Shown: positions 8,075 through 15,315 of the stretch, piece by piece
Numbering within the stretch: position 1 is the first letter of the stretch
Layout of the letters: every line of letters starts with the position of its first letter
DNA from: an uncultured Methanobrevibacter sp.
GTDB lineage: Archaea; Methanobacteriota; Methanobacteria; Methanobacteriales; Methanobacteriaceae
Reading direction: 5' to 3'
Length of the DNA stretch: 64,000 bases
NCBI RefSeq assembly: GCF_947170395.1
Contig: NZ_CAMVTE010000004.1
Span: 38,915 to 102,914, forward strand
Program-made: the position numbers and the translations under genes
The notes under the pieces: generated by a model
Told to the model about the DNA's origin: nothing
Seen by the model: the letters and a program-made list of their open reading frames with translations, nothing else
Database searches by the model: none

Positions 8075-10240
8075 ATGATGGCAAAAAAGCTGATTTTAAT
8101 ATTTATTATTCTAATGTCATTTTTCCTTATATCATGCGTTCACGCTGCAGACAGCTCTGCTGCTGATGACATTAACGTATCATTTGAAGGCAAGGTTTAT
8201 GAAAAGGATCTGGGTGAAATTGATGTTGAAATACCCCAAAACACTTCAGGCAATCTCAAGGCAGAAATAGATGGTGTTGAAATCTACAATGAAAACGTCA
8301 CATCTTCGGTAAAGATTCCAATTTCAATTCCTGAGTCCAAATATCCTATACTGCTTCCAAACAGGGAAATGGATTATTATCCGCACAGCATCTATCTTTT
8401 TTTCAATGATGTTGAACTTAAGATGAACCATTCTCTTAAGGTCATGAAACTGCCTAAGGATTGGCAGGTTCAGCATTTCCAAACGGAAATCCTTCAATAT
8501 GATGATTCTCACTTTTGCAATTTGTATTTCCCGCCATCTGCCGATGGTGAAATTCAGCTTTTTGTTGATGATGTCCTCGCAGACAAATTCATCTCACATC
8601 ACTATAATTTCCTAAACATTACCAAATTCAACAGGCTGGCCCTTTCAAACCATACTCTGAGGGTTGTATATGCCGGCGATGACTATTACCGTCCTTTCAA
8701 CAGGACATTCTCATTTGATGTCGTTGACATGATAATCAACATTCCGAAAAACATGATATTTGACCATGACGACTGCATTTCTGCAAGAATCATTAACAAT
8801 AGAGATGGGGTGTTTTCCATTTTCGTGGATTCCAAACTGGTATTTGCAGGCAAATTTGAATCATATGATGAATTCATCCATTCGATGTTTTACAACATTA
8901 CCTGCGGAGAGCATTTGATTGAGGTTCAATACAATGCATCAAAGTTCTCAAAATCCAAAAGACAGATGGTCAATGTCAGTTGGTATGTGGATATTTTCCC
9001 TATAGGAAGCAGAACCTACGGCGATACCGATAAAGTCAGTGTTCTTGTTCCTCTTGATTTGAAAAGAAATCTTATAGACATTACAGTTGATGGCATCAGG
9101 TGTGATTTTGAAATGGACGATCAGGGATGCATTGATGTTGATGTTTCACGTATTGGGGTTGGAAACCATACTTTCACATTCTCATATCCGGGTGATTTGA
9201 AGTATTACAGTATCGCAGCCTCTGAGAACTTCACTGTGGACTATAGGATAACGGTTCCTGATTTCATCTATTTCACGCAAGACTGCATTATATCACTGCG
9301 TCTGCCTACATCCGCAAATGGAACTCTTGACGTTTATGTCAATGGGTCATTATTTGAAAGCCGACGTTTGACTAAGGGGTATGCTTCAGTCAATGTCAAC
9401 GGTTTAATTCCCGACAATTATAATTTGACTGCAAGGTATTGCGGAAGCGATTTTGATGTTTGTGAAAGTTCAGATATGATAACCGTCTATCCGGACTACA
9501 GGACTCCCGGCGAGATGAGATATGGTGAAGATAGATATCTTACTGTTTTCACCGCCAAAAACGCCAAAGGCCATGTGGTATTTTCAGGGCTTGATAAAAA
9601 CTATACTGTCACAATCAAAGACGGAAAGGCTTCCCTTTCACTTAAAAACATTCCTGTCGGTGAATACGGCGATGTCGAGATGGTTTATTTCGGTGAAAAC
9701 GGTTTCAATGCTACACTATACGGATATGTTGATATCATCAAGCCAAAAATAAGGATATCCGATGTTCGCACAGATTATAAAACCAATGCCAAAGTCAAGG
9801 TTTATATAAATGATAAACTGGCCAAAAACACATACGTGACATTCAAGGCAGGCAAAAAGACTTTTAAGGTAAAGACAGACAAAAACGGTGTTGCAACACT
9901 CAAGGTAGGTGATTTCAAACCGGGGTCATATTCACTGACTGCAAGCTATATGGGTGTCAAATCATCCAAAAAACTCACAGTAAGACATATTGTCAGCCTA
10001 AACAGTGTAAAGATTAAAAAATCAGCCAAAAAGGTCACAGTTAAGGTAACAGTCAAGAATGCCAAATACAAAAAGGTTACAGTAAAGTTCAACGGCAAAA
10101 CAGTAAAGGTCAAAACAGATAAAAAGGGAATTGCCAAAGCCGTCTTTAATGTCAAAAACCTTAAGGTTGGCAAAAAAATAGTATACAGTGCAACATATTT
10201 AAGTGATTGCATTAAAAAGAGTGTTAAAGTGAAAAAATAA
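8075..10240 (+). CDS. Secreted Ig-like repeat adhesin, smaller paralogue
   Basis: 721 residues; two adjacent ATGs (8075 and 8078) are both possible. Signal peptide about residues 1-25 (ILIFIILMSFFLISCVHA). The body contains six or seven Ig-like repeats of 85-95 residues related to those of the 4741 gene (pattern 'YAGDDYYRPFNRTFSFDV', 'YPGDLKYYSIAASENFTV'). The last 150 residues are two very Lys-rich domains ('VKIKKSAKKVTVKVTVKNAK'). No membrane anchor. The end is equivalent to that of the preceding gene, so the two form a paralogous pair. Likely exported and held at the wall by charge. A lone Cys in 'SDCIKKS' near the end and several in the Ig domains are not paired in an obvious way. Confidence 0.88.
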   Translation: MMAKKLILIFIILMSFFLISCVHAADSSAADDINVSFEGKVYEKDLGEIDVEIPQNTSGNLKAEIDGVEIYNENVTSSVKIPISIPESKYPILLPNREMDYYPHSIYLFFNDVELKMNHSLKVMKLPKDWQVQHFQTEILQYDDSHFCNLYFPPSADGEIQLFVDDVLADKFISHHYNFLNITKFNRLALSNHTLRVVYAGDDYYRPFNRTFSFDVVDMIINIPKNMIFDHDDCISARIINNRDGVFSIFVDSKLVFAGKFESYDEFIHSMFYNITCGEHLIEVQYNASKFSKSKRQMVNVSWYVDIFPIGSRTYGDTDKVSVLVPLDLKRNLIDITVDGIRCDFEMDDQGCIDVDVSRIGVGNHTFTFSYPGDLKYYSIAASENFTVDYRITVPDFIYFTQDCIISLRLPTSANGTLDVYVNGSLFESRRLTKGYASVNVNGLIPDNYNLTARYCGSDFDVCESSDMITVYPDYRTPGEMRYGEDRYLTVFTAKNAKGHVVFSGLDKNYTVTIKDGKASLSLKNIPVGEYGDVEMVYFGENGFNATLYGYVDIIKPKIRISDVRTDYKTNAKVKVYINDKLAKNTYVTFKAGKKTFKVKTDKNGVATLKVGDFKPGSYSLTASYMGVKSSKKLTVRHIVSLNSVKIKKSAKKVTVKVTVKNAKYKKVTVKFNGKTVKVKTDKKGIAKAVFNVKNLKVGKKIVYSATYLSDCIKKSVKVKK

Positions 10241-10245
10241 GAGAA

Positions 10246-10308
10246 TCATTCTTCGGATTCTTCTTTTTCTTTCTGTTTTTCTTTTAGGTTTTCAATTCCA
10301 ATAATCAT
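10246..10308 (-). CDS. Putative micro-ORF, 20 residues, with a perfect Shine-Dalgarno
   Basis: Reading the minus strand from ATG 10308 to TGA 10246 gives MIIGIENLKEKQKEK followed by EESEE. A perfect AGGAGG lies six bases before the ATG, the strongest ribosome-binding site in the first 15 kb, and a TTTATATA box lies at 10370-10377 with an 18-bp palindrome just upstream. The product has a short hydrophobic start and a highly charged Lys/Glu tail. It is tail-to-tail with the 8075-10240 gene, six bases from its stop codon. No family recognised. Alternatives are a leader peptide, a small regulatory protein, or the relic of a longer gene. Confidence 0.5.
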   Translation of the reverse strand: MIIGIENLKEKQKEKEESEE

Positions 10309-10369
10309 ATTTTTCCTCCTTTTTCTTGGTTGAAAGTAATGTATCTAAATTATTGTTAGGTTTTCTTAT

Positions 10370-10377
10370 TATATAAA
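10370..10377 (-). promoter_or_regulatory. TATA box for the micro-ORF
   Basis: On the minus strand this reads TTTATATA, an ideal archaeal box A. Transcription would start about 25 bases downstream (near 10345), leaving a leader of about 37 bases before ATG 10308. The palindromic operator at 10379-10396 overlaps the position of the TFB-recognition element. Confidence 0.6.
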
Positions 10378-10378
10378 T

Positions 10379-10396
10379 ATTTAGGTATGCCTAAAT
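10379..10396. promoter_or_regulatory. Palindromic operator resembling DtxR/MntR-family sites
   Basis: The sequence ATTTAGGTATGCCTAAAT is two perfect 7-base arms (ATTTAGG and CCTAAAT) around TATG. TTAGG...CCTAA half-sites are typical of metal-dependent DtxR/IdeR/MntR-family repressors, whose bacterial consensus is TTAGGTTAGCCTAACCTAA. It lies between the micro-ORF on the minus strand and the gene starting at 10442 on the plus strand, so one bound dimer could control both. The repressor is not in the window and the metal is unknown; the family assignment is inference from motif shape. Confidence 0.55.
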
Positions 10397-10441
10397 TTTA
10401 ATCATCATATATTTTTATTATTGTTTACAAAATTATCTGTA

Positions 10442-11377
10442 ATGGCTGAAAAATATCTTAGAGAAAACAAAAACTCCTTTACAATAGTTAAAGGCTCAAA
10501 AACATATGCAAAAATCAGTAGTTTTGATGATGCAATTTTCATACGGGACCTTTTGGTTGAAAACGATTGGAACTTGGATAAAATTCCACAAACAATAAAA
10601 AACGGGGATAACTATCTTGTTTTGTCCGTTTTGGATGAAAAGATACATCTGATTGCAAAATACAAAGCAGAACCTTCCCAGGAAACAGTCGATAAGCTTA
10701 CAAAAAAACATAAAAGGAACCCGAACAACTCAAAATATGGTTTAAACATCACAAAAGTCTTTGAAACATTTGTTATCAAAAAGCAGATTGCAGGCGATGA
10801 CTATATCTTCGGATATTACGACAATCTGGAGGATGCCGAGTTTGTCAGAAATTTCCTCATGGACAATGACTGGAACGTCAATGGATTCGAGACGGTCAAC
10901 TTCTGCGATGAAACAGGCATGTATAAGGTGGTAAAGGTTATTGATGATAAGGCATATGTCCTTGATTCATTTACAGACGATAACATAGATTTGGATAGGG
11001 TTTACGGCGAATTTCTATCAAGGATATCAAAACACAAATACGGTCTTGCCAGCTATCCTCACCTGGATTTGCTTAAGGATGAAATTGAGAGTCTGGAAGA
11101 AGAATTGGGCGTAAAGGCGGTTGATGATGTATGGTCATTTGACAACATCACAGACGACGGATCTGCCTTGAATGATATAATCTTTACATTAACTCCCTTT
11201 GAAAAAAGCATATATGATTCAATTGGAGAGAAAACCTCTCTTGAAGATGTCAAAAGGTCTTTAATCAGATATAAGTCCAAAAATTTCGATGAAAAGATTG
11301 CACGGAATTTGGACCGTCTGATTGAAAAAAATTTGGTTGAAAAGGTTGGAAACGATTACAAAAAAACAAATCTATAA
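10442..11377 (+). CDS. Conserved-type methanobacterial protein: two repeats plus winged-helix-like C-terminus
   Basis: 311 residues from ATG 10442 (a TTG seven codons earlier is less likely). Two copies of a domain of about 60 residues are visible: about 13-70 ('YAKISSFDDAIFIRDLLVENDWNLDKIP') and about 115-170 ('FGYYDNLEDAEFVRNFLMDNDWNVNGF'), sharing Y.....(D/E)DA.F.R..L..NDWN. The last 75 residues ('LTPFEKSIYDSIGEKTSLEDVKRSL...LDRLIEKNLVEKVGNDYKK') look like a winged helix. No signal peptide or membrane segment, so cytoplasmic. Possibly a DNA-binding regulator in which the repeats sense something, but no function is known to me. No clear Shine-Dalgarno; the DtxR-like operator lies 46 bases upstream of the ATG. 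Confidence 0.8.
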   Translation: MAEKYLRENKNSFTIVKGSKTYAKISSFDDAIFIRDLLVENDWNLDKIPQTIKNGDNYLVLSVLDEKIHLIAKYKAEPSQETVDKLTKKHKRNPNNSKYGLNITKVFETFVIKKQIAGDDYIFGYYDNLEDAEFVRNFLMDNDWNVNGFETVNFCDETGMYKVVKVIDDKAYVLDSFTDDNIDLDRVYGEFLSRISKHKYGLASYPHLDLLKDEIESLEEELGVKAVDDVWSFDNITDDGSALNDIIFTLTPFEKSIYDSIGEKTSLEDVKRSLIRYKSKNFDEKIARNLDRLIEKNLVEKVGNDYKKTNL

Positions 11378-11403
11378 ATATTTCGGAAATCTAATATGTT
11401 AAT

Positions 11404-11422
11404 GTATTTGCATTGCAAATAC
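11404..11422 (+). terminator. Perfect palindrome, probable terminator hairpin
   Basis: GTATTTGCA, one T, then TGCAAATAC: nine perfect base pairs, followed nine bases later by a T-rich stretch. It lies 27 bases after the stop of the 10442 gene, in the space between convergent genes. Confidence 0.5.
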
Positions 11423-11446
11423 TTAGTTCTTTTTTGGTTTGAACTG

Positions 11447-11467
11447 GGGAAATTCATTGAATTTCCC
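11447..11467 (+). terminator. Second perfect palindrome with T-run
   Basis: GGGAAATTCA, one T, then TGAATTTCCC: ten perfect base pairs directly followed by TTTTT, a terminator-like arrangement for plus-strand transcription. Same build as the palindrome at 11404 (odd length, central T, CATTG core). Confidence 0.5.
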
Positions 11468-11543
11468 TTTTTCATGCATATTGCCATCTTAAAATATAAT
11501 ATTCTTTTTTAAATTAAAATTATTTCCAATAAGGAATATCGCT

Positions 11544-11732
11544 CTATTCCCTATCAGATAACAATTCACCAGCCACACCAATACTTTCTTTTGGATAAGC
11601 TTGTACGAGTACGGTTATTGCTTCAATAGGCAAATCATAGGCCTCAGCAACAACTTCACTTACTTTTTTAACCATTTCTCTTCTTTTCTCTACACTTATT
11701 CCGTCATTTCCACCAATAGTTACTACAGGCAT
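11544..11732 (-). CDS. 4-oxalocrotonate tautomerase-family protein
   Basis: 62 residues beginning MPVVTIGGNDGISVEKRREMV. This is the standard length and start for the 4-OT family, in which Met is removed and Pro-1 acts as the catalytic base. The conserved 'PxExIxVLVQ' strand appears as 'LPIEAITVLVQAYPKESIGVAGELL'. Family enzymes form hexamers and tautomerise or dehalogenate small alpha-keto or enol acids; the natural substrate in methanogens is unknown. The usual Arg-11 position is occupied by charged residues in 'VEKRREM', so activity is plausible but not certain. GGTGAT precedes the ATG closely. Single-gene unit. Confidence 0.88.
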   Translation of the reverse strand: MPVVTIGGNDGISVEKRREMVKKVSEVVAEAYDLPIEAITVLVQAYPKESIGVAGELLSDRE

Positions 11733-12066
11733 TCTATCACCATTTAAAATTTATACACTGTGAAAAATACTCAAACCTCTGCAGGTTGAATTTCACAAAA
11801 AAGCACGTGAGATACATTGAAAAATTCTCTCAATGCTCTTGTATATGATTTAATATTATGTGCTGGTGTTTTAATATTTTTTCATAAATGTGCAGTAAAA
11901 ATATAGATTTGACCATATGCAAAGCCTTTGCGTGTTAAACATTTTTAAATTATGGAAAATAAAATATAATTATATTGAGGCCTGAAGGATAGCTCGCCAA
12001 TCCTAGGGCTCATAAAGAAAATCTCTGTCCTCTTTAAGTTGGAGATTCAGATATGGATTTGATATT
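11733..12066 (+). other. Intergenic leader with two predicted hairpins upstream of the dUTPase-like gene
   Basis: 334 bases without a convincing gene. The first 200 bases are AT-rich with no clear signal. From 11980 the DNA is less AT-rich and can fold: GCCT/AGGAT (11980-11990) against ATCCT/GGGC (12000-12009), and AATCTC (12020-12025) against GAGATT (12042-12047). A TATA-like stretch (TATAATTATA, about 11966-11975) lies just upstream. The ATG of the next gene at 12067 lacks a Shine-Dalgarno in position. This could be a cis-acting leader or a small RNA; it matches no riboswitch I recognise. Confidence 0.4.
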
Positions 12067-12525
12067 ATGCTCGGTGAAGAAGAACTCATTAAACTGTTTC
12101 CGGACTTTGCGGATTTGGTACAGCCGTCTGGAATTGATTTGGAACTTGATAAGATTTACATACAAACCTCTGAAGGTTCACTTATAGACAATGAAAAGAA
12201 TTTGCCTGAAATTGAAGAGCTTGAAGGTGATGTCTACACACTTAAGCCACATACTGCCTATCTGGCAAGCATCAAAAGGAAAATCAAGATTCCAAAAGGA
12301 TATACAATGCTTTATCTTCCACGTTCAACACTTTTAAGGTCATTTGTTTCCGTTCAAACTGCGGTGGGAGATCCGGGATTTTATGGAACACTGATGTTTA
12401 TGATATACAACCATGGGGAATTTGAATATAAAATCAAATCCGGCGACAGAATAGCTCAGGCAGTGGTATTTCCGGTCAAGGGCTCAGGTGAATACAGCGG
12501 GTCTTATCAAGAGGAAGAATCATGA
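12067..12525 (+). CDS. dUTPase / dCTP deaminase-family nucleotide enzyme
   Basis: 152 residues. The trimeric dUTPase/Dcd fold is shown by 'LVQPSGIDLEL' (motif 1), 'YLPRSTLLRS' (PRS motif 2, phosphate binding), 'VSVQTAVGDPGFYGTLMFMIYN' (motif 3, substrate pocket) and 'SGDRIAQAVVFPV' (motif 4). Length fits archaeal dUTPases (about 150-160) better than bifunctional dCTP deaminases (about 200), and the 'GDPGFYG' run is of the Dcd type, so the exact reaction (dUTP to dUMP plus PPi, or dCTP deamination) is left open. Acts in the cytosol to keep uracil out of DNA and to supply dUMP. It overlaps the next gene by four bases (ATGA), so the two are translationally coupled. Confidence 0.85.
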   Translation: MLGEEELIKLFPDFADLVQPSGIDLELDKIYIQTSEGSLIDNEKNLPEIEELEGDVYTLKPHTAYLASIKRKIKIPKGYTMLYLPRSTLLRSFVSVQTAVGDPGFYGTLMFMIYNHGEFEYKIKSGDRIAQAVVFPVKGSGEYSGSYQEEES

Positions 12526-14054
12526 GCGTTGCTGACGGTTTTGTTCAAATCCTTGAAGAGGAAGGCATTGAGCATGTTTTCGGAATACCTGGCGAGCAGA
12601 TAATGCCCCTTTATAAGGCATTGTCCAAATCAAACATAAAACACATCCTTACGCGCCACGAACAGGCAGCGGCGCATGCGGCGGACGGCTATGCAAGGTC
12701 AAGCGGTAAAATAGGTGTCTGCATTGCAACCGCCTCACCGGGGGCTTTGAACTTTACTATGGCTCTTGCAACAGCTTTCAAGGACAACGTGCCGATTCTT
12801 GTCATCACTGGTGACAACGAGCTTAAATACAGAAACACAGACCATTTCCAGACATTGCCTCAGGTGGAAATCTTTAAAAACATTACAAGGGCATCCTACA
12901 ATCCGCTGAATGGAACAGAAGTGATGTATGTTTTAAGGGCAGCTATTTTTGAGCTTAAAAACAATCCTAAAGGTCCGATTCACATCAATCTCTCAAAGGA
13001 TGTTTTGCTTGAAGATACTTTTGATGACTTTGATTTGTGTTATCTGTGTGAAGATGACCTTTCCAATATCACAAATGCACAGGAACTGATTAATTCATCC
13101 AAAAAGCCATTATTTATTCTGGGTGGTGGAGCTATAAGCGAACAGGAAACCATTAGGGCAATTGCCGATAAATATCGCATTCCAGTTACAACAACTTTTC
13201 ATGGAAAGGGCATCATATCTGAAGGCGATGAGCTGAATCTTGGAATGGTTGGAATCAGATCAACTCCAAGGGCAAAATATGCCTTTGAAAATGCCGATTG
13301 TATCATTGCATTGGGAATTAAGGCAAGTGAAAGGACTCTTCCTAAAATTCCTGATAATCTGATTCATGTAAACATCAACAGGGATGTTCTGGTTGGAGAT
13401 TATCCTATTTATGGAAAAGTTGAAGATTTTCTGGACAATGTGGAGTTCAAACAGGTGGACTGGCTTGATGAGATATTGGAAATTGACAATTCCATTGAAC
13501 TTGATGGTTTGGATGATGATTTGGCTCCTCAATCAGCAATCAAAAGGATTCTGGAGAAATTCAACGATAACATCATCGTTTCGGATGCTGGAAGCCACAC
13601 CACTTGGACGACCCTTTTGAAAAAATCCCTCCGTTCCAGGCAGCTGCTTTTCTCAGGGGGCCTTGCTCCAATGGGATATGGTCTGCCGGCCGCAATTGGT
13701 GCATATGTCGCAACCGGTGAAAAGATTATTGTGATTAATGGAGATGGGGATTTCCAGATGAATCTCCAGGAGCTTGCAACATTGAGACAGAATAATCTGG
13801 ATGTTATTGTATTCATCCTCAACAATTCCGAATACGGCATAATAAGGCAATGGCAGGAACAGTTCTATGATATGGAACACTATCAGGTTGAATTGGAAAA
13901 TCCTGATTTTGTAAAGTTGGCTTCAAGCTATTCCATTGATGGCGTTAGGGTTGACAGCTTATCTGATTTGGAATATTTGCTGGAAAGGGATCTGGTCGGG
14001 CCTCTTGTGGTTGAGGTTGTCGTTAGAAGTGAGGACATTCCGCTTCCTCATTGA
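12522..14054 (+). CDS. Thiamine-diphosphate enzyme, acetolactate-synthase-large-subunit-like
   Basis: 510 residues. The three ThDP-enzyme domains are recognisable: N-terminal PYR domain with the catalytic Glu in 'TRHEQAAAHAADGYARSSGK' (Glu-47) and 'ATASPGALN'; the central domain (about 190-330); and the C-terminal PP domain with the GDG...N metal/diphosphate motif (GDG at about 407-409, 'ILNNSEYG' after it). It is 50-90 residues shorter than typical acetohydroxyacid synthase and no small regulatory subunit is next to it, so it may be a different ThDP decarboxylase or synthase (for example acting on pyruvate or another 2-oxoacid). The start overlaps the preceding gene (ATGA) with GAGGAAG upstream. 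The last seven bases overlap the convergent gene at 14048. Confidence 0.85.
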   Translation: MSVADGFVQILEEEGIEHVFGIPGEQIMPLYKALSKSNIKHILTRHEQAAAHAADGYARSSGKIGVCIATASPGALNFTMALATAFKDNVPILVITGDNELKYRNTDHFQTLPQVEIFKNITRASYNPLNGTEVMYVLRAAIFELKNNPKGPIHINLSKDVLLEDTFDDFDLCYLCEDDLSNITNAQELINSSKKPLFILGGGAISEQETIRAIADKYRIPVTTTFHGKGIISEGDELNLGMVGIRSTPRAKYAFENADCIIALGIKASERTLPKIPDNLIHVNINRDVLVGDYPIYGKVEDFLDNVEFKQVDWLDEILEIDNSIELDGLDDDLAPQSAIKRILEKFNDNIIVSDAGSHTTWTTLLKKSLRSRQLLFSGGLAPMGYGLPAAIGAYVATGEKIIVINGDGDFQMNLQELATLRQNNLDVIVFILNNSEYGIIRQWQEQFYDMEHYQVELENPDFVKLASSYSIDGVRVDSLSDLEYLLERDLVGPLVVEVVVRSEDIPLPH

Positions 14055-14308
14055 ATACGTTTTTCAGCAAAACTTTTAACAATTTCATCTATTTCATACT
14101 GTCCATCTAAGGGTGCGAAGTAATATTCATCATTTTCTTCGTATATTATGCCGATTGGAATGATTTCGGCAGAGGTAAGTTCATCGTTCAGGGTTGTAAT
14201 GTCCCTTCTAAATACAAAGGTAAATCCGCAGACTTCACGAAATGCATATTCACTTTTTGTGGTGAAATCAAATATGTAATCGATGATTCTTTTGATATGC
14301 TTATCCAT
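14048..14308 (-). CDS. Small uncharacterised protein, third gene of the ytfJ-like operon
   Basis: 86 residues, no signal peptide or membrane helix, acidic, with alternating strands and helices ('FTFVFRRDITTLNDELTSAEIIPIGIIYEENDEYYFAPLDGQYEIDEIVKSFAEK'). Its start codon overlaps the end of the DUF2953 gene by eight bases and AAGGTG precedes it, so it is translated with that gene. No family recognised. The tight coupling suggests it works with the YtfI/YtfJ-like proteins. Its end overlaps the convergent ThDP-enzyme gene. Confidence 0.75.
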   Translation of the reverse strand: MDKHIKRIIDYIFDFTTKSEYAFREVCGFTFVFRRDITTLNDELTSAEIIPIGIIYEENDEYYFAPLDGQYEIDEIVKSFAEKRIQ

Positions 14309-14882
14309 TTCTAAACACCTTTATTAAATTTCGAACTTCCTTTTTTGAAATCAGCTTGACTGCAGGTGGAATAATCTTTAAAAGATTGATGTCAAGTAAG
14401 TTTTCCCCTTTTGCATCTAAAATGCTTCCATTAAATGATGGTTCGGCAGATAATCTTGCATTTTCATGAGCGCTGTTTACAATTATAAGCAAACTCCAGA
14501 TGTATCCGATGTATTTTGCAGTGTCTACATAGGAGTCAAGGCCAAAAATCAGATGGTTTTCAAGTTTTGATATGTTAATGCATCCGGTGAATGATTTTAA
14601 AAATTCCTTGAAGTATCCAAGACATGGTTTTGCCGCTTCAAGCAGTTCTCTAGGTTCAGGTTTTGATGATTCCTCTTTCTCATCATCCTTATCGTCATCT
14701 TTTTCTTTTTTAGGATAATGGGCAGAATAAACCTTGATTTTCTTTAAAATTAGTATCTTCAAACATCCCTCAAATTTACTACCTGTTTTATCATAATTGA
14801 AAGCTATTCTGACTCCCAAATATAATAAAATAATAATAAATAAGATGATTATTAAAATAATCATCCCTAGGATGTTTAACAT
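14301..14882 (-). CDS. DUF2953 protein (Bacillus YtfI-like), membrane-anchored
   Basis: 193 residues. A hydrophobic N-terminal helix (residues 4-28) is followed by a beta-rich stretch, a very acidic/Lys linker (about 58-75, 'KKEKDDDKDDEKEE') and a conserved segment 'HLIFGLDSYVDTAKYIGYIWSLL', which matches the W/F..G..DAA.TG...G pattern of DUF2953. In Bacillus the family member YtfI is encoded directly beside YtfJ (GerW-type), the same pairing as here with 10 bases between the genes. Probably anchored in the membrane with the rest in the cytoplasm or outside; biochemical role unknown. Confidence 0.78.
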   Translation of the reverse strand: MLNILGMIILIIILFIIILLYLGVRIAFNYDKTGSKFEGCLKILILKKIKVYSAHYPKKEKDDDKDDEKEESSKPEPRELLEAAKPCLGYFKEFLKSFTGCINISKLENHLIFGLDSYVDTAKYIGYIWSLLIIVNSAHENARLSAEPSFNGSILDAKGENLLDINLLKIIPPAVKLISKKEVRNLIKVFRNG

Positions 14883-14892
14883 GTAATTGTTC

Positions 14893-15315
14893 CTATTCTT
14901 CTTCGTCTATATCTATTTTTGTGGTGAATTCAGGTTCAATGTATTCTCCTTCATCATAGTCACCATCATATTGGGAATCCATATAACCTTTTACCAAGTC
15001 ACTGATAATCAGTCCCAAATCGGATAATGCCTTGTTTGTTTCGCTTCCTTTACTTAAGTCAAGTACACGAACGCCTTCTGCAGTATTTCCTTTTTTAGGA
15101 ATCAGCACCATTGAAATCGGTTCAACACCGGCACCTGCACCTGCCGCATCACTTCCTTCTTTACCGAAAAGGTTTTCACCGGCTCCAAAGCCCACTCCCA
15201 TTCTCATTACTGGGATTAAAATTTTATCTTCTGTTTCGATTGGGGACCCGATTACATTGTCCACAGTAATCAGTTTACGTAATTCTTCTACAGTTGCTTT
15301 AATATTTTCAGACAT
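14893..15315 (-). CDS. GerW/YtfJ-family protein
   Basis: 140 residues. Core pattern: 'TVDNVIGSPIETEDKILIPVMRMGVGFGAG', a Gly/Ala-rich loop 'GSDAAGAGAGVEPISMVLIP', then 'VRVLDL', as in spore protein YtfJ/GerW (Pfam Spore_YtfJ): a short cytosolic beta-rich domain. The C-terminal 25 residues are acidic. In Bacillus, YtfJ is a spore-core protein needed for normal germination; homologues in non-sporulating bacteria and archaea are uncharacterised. AGGATGTG precedes the ATG, and a TTTATAAA box (minus strand, about 15367-15374) gives a promoter between this gene and the replication origin. First gene of the operon 15315 to 14048. Confidence 0.88.
   Translation of the reverse strand: MSENIKATVEELRKLITVDNVIGSPIETEDKILIPVMRMGVGFGAGENLFGKEGSDAAGAGAGVEPISMVLIPKKGNTAEGVRVLDLSKGSETNKALSDLGLIISDLVKGYMDSQYDGDYDEGEYIEPEFTTKIDIDEEE

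Noticed and set aside
11975..12050. tRNA-like start (GGATAGCTCGCC)
   Set aside because: No T-arm or acceptor pairing; hairpins do not form a cloverleaf.
12053..12205. Out-of-frame ATG with GGAG before the dUTPase-type start
   Set aside because: Product does not look like a protein and lies over conserved motif 1 of the real gene; kept only as an observation on the leader.
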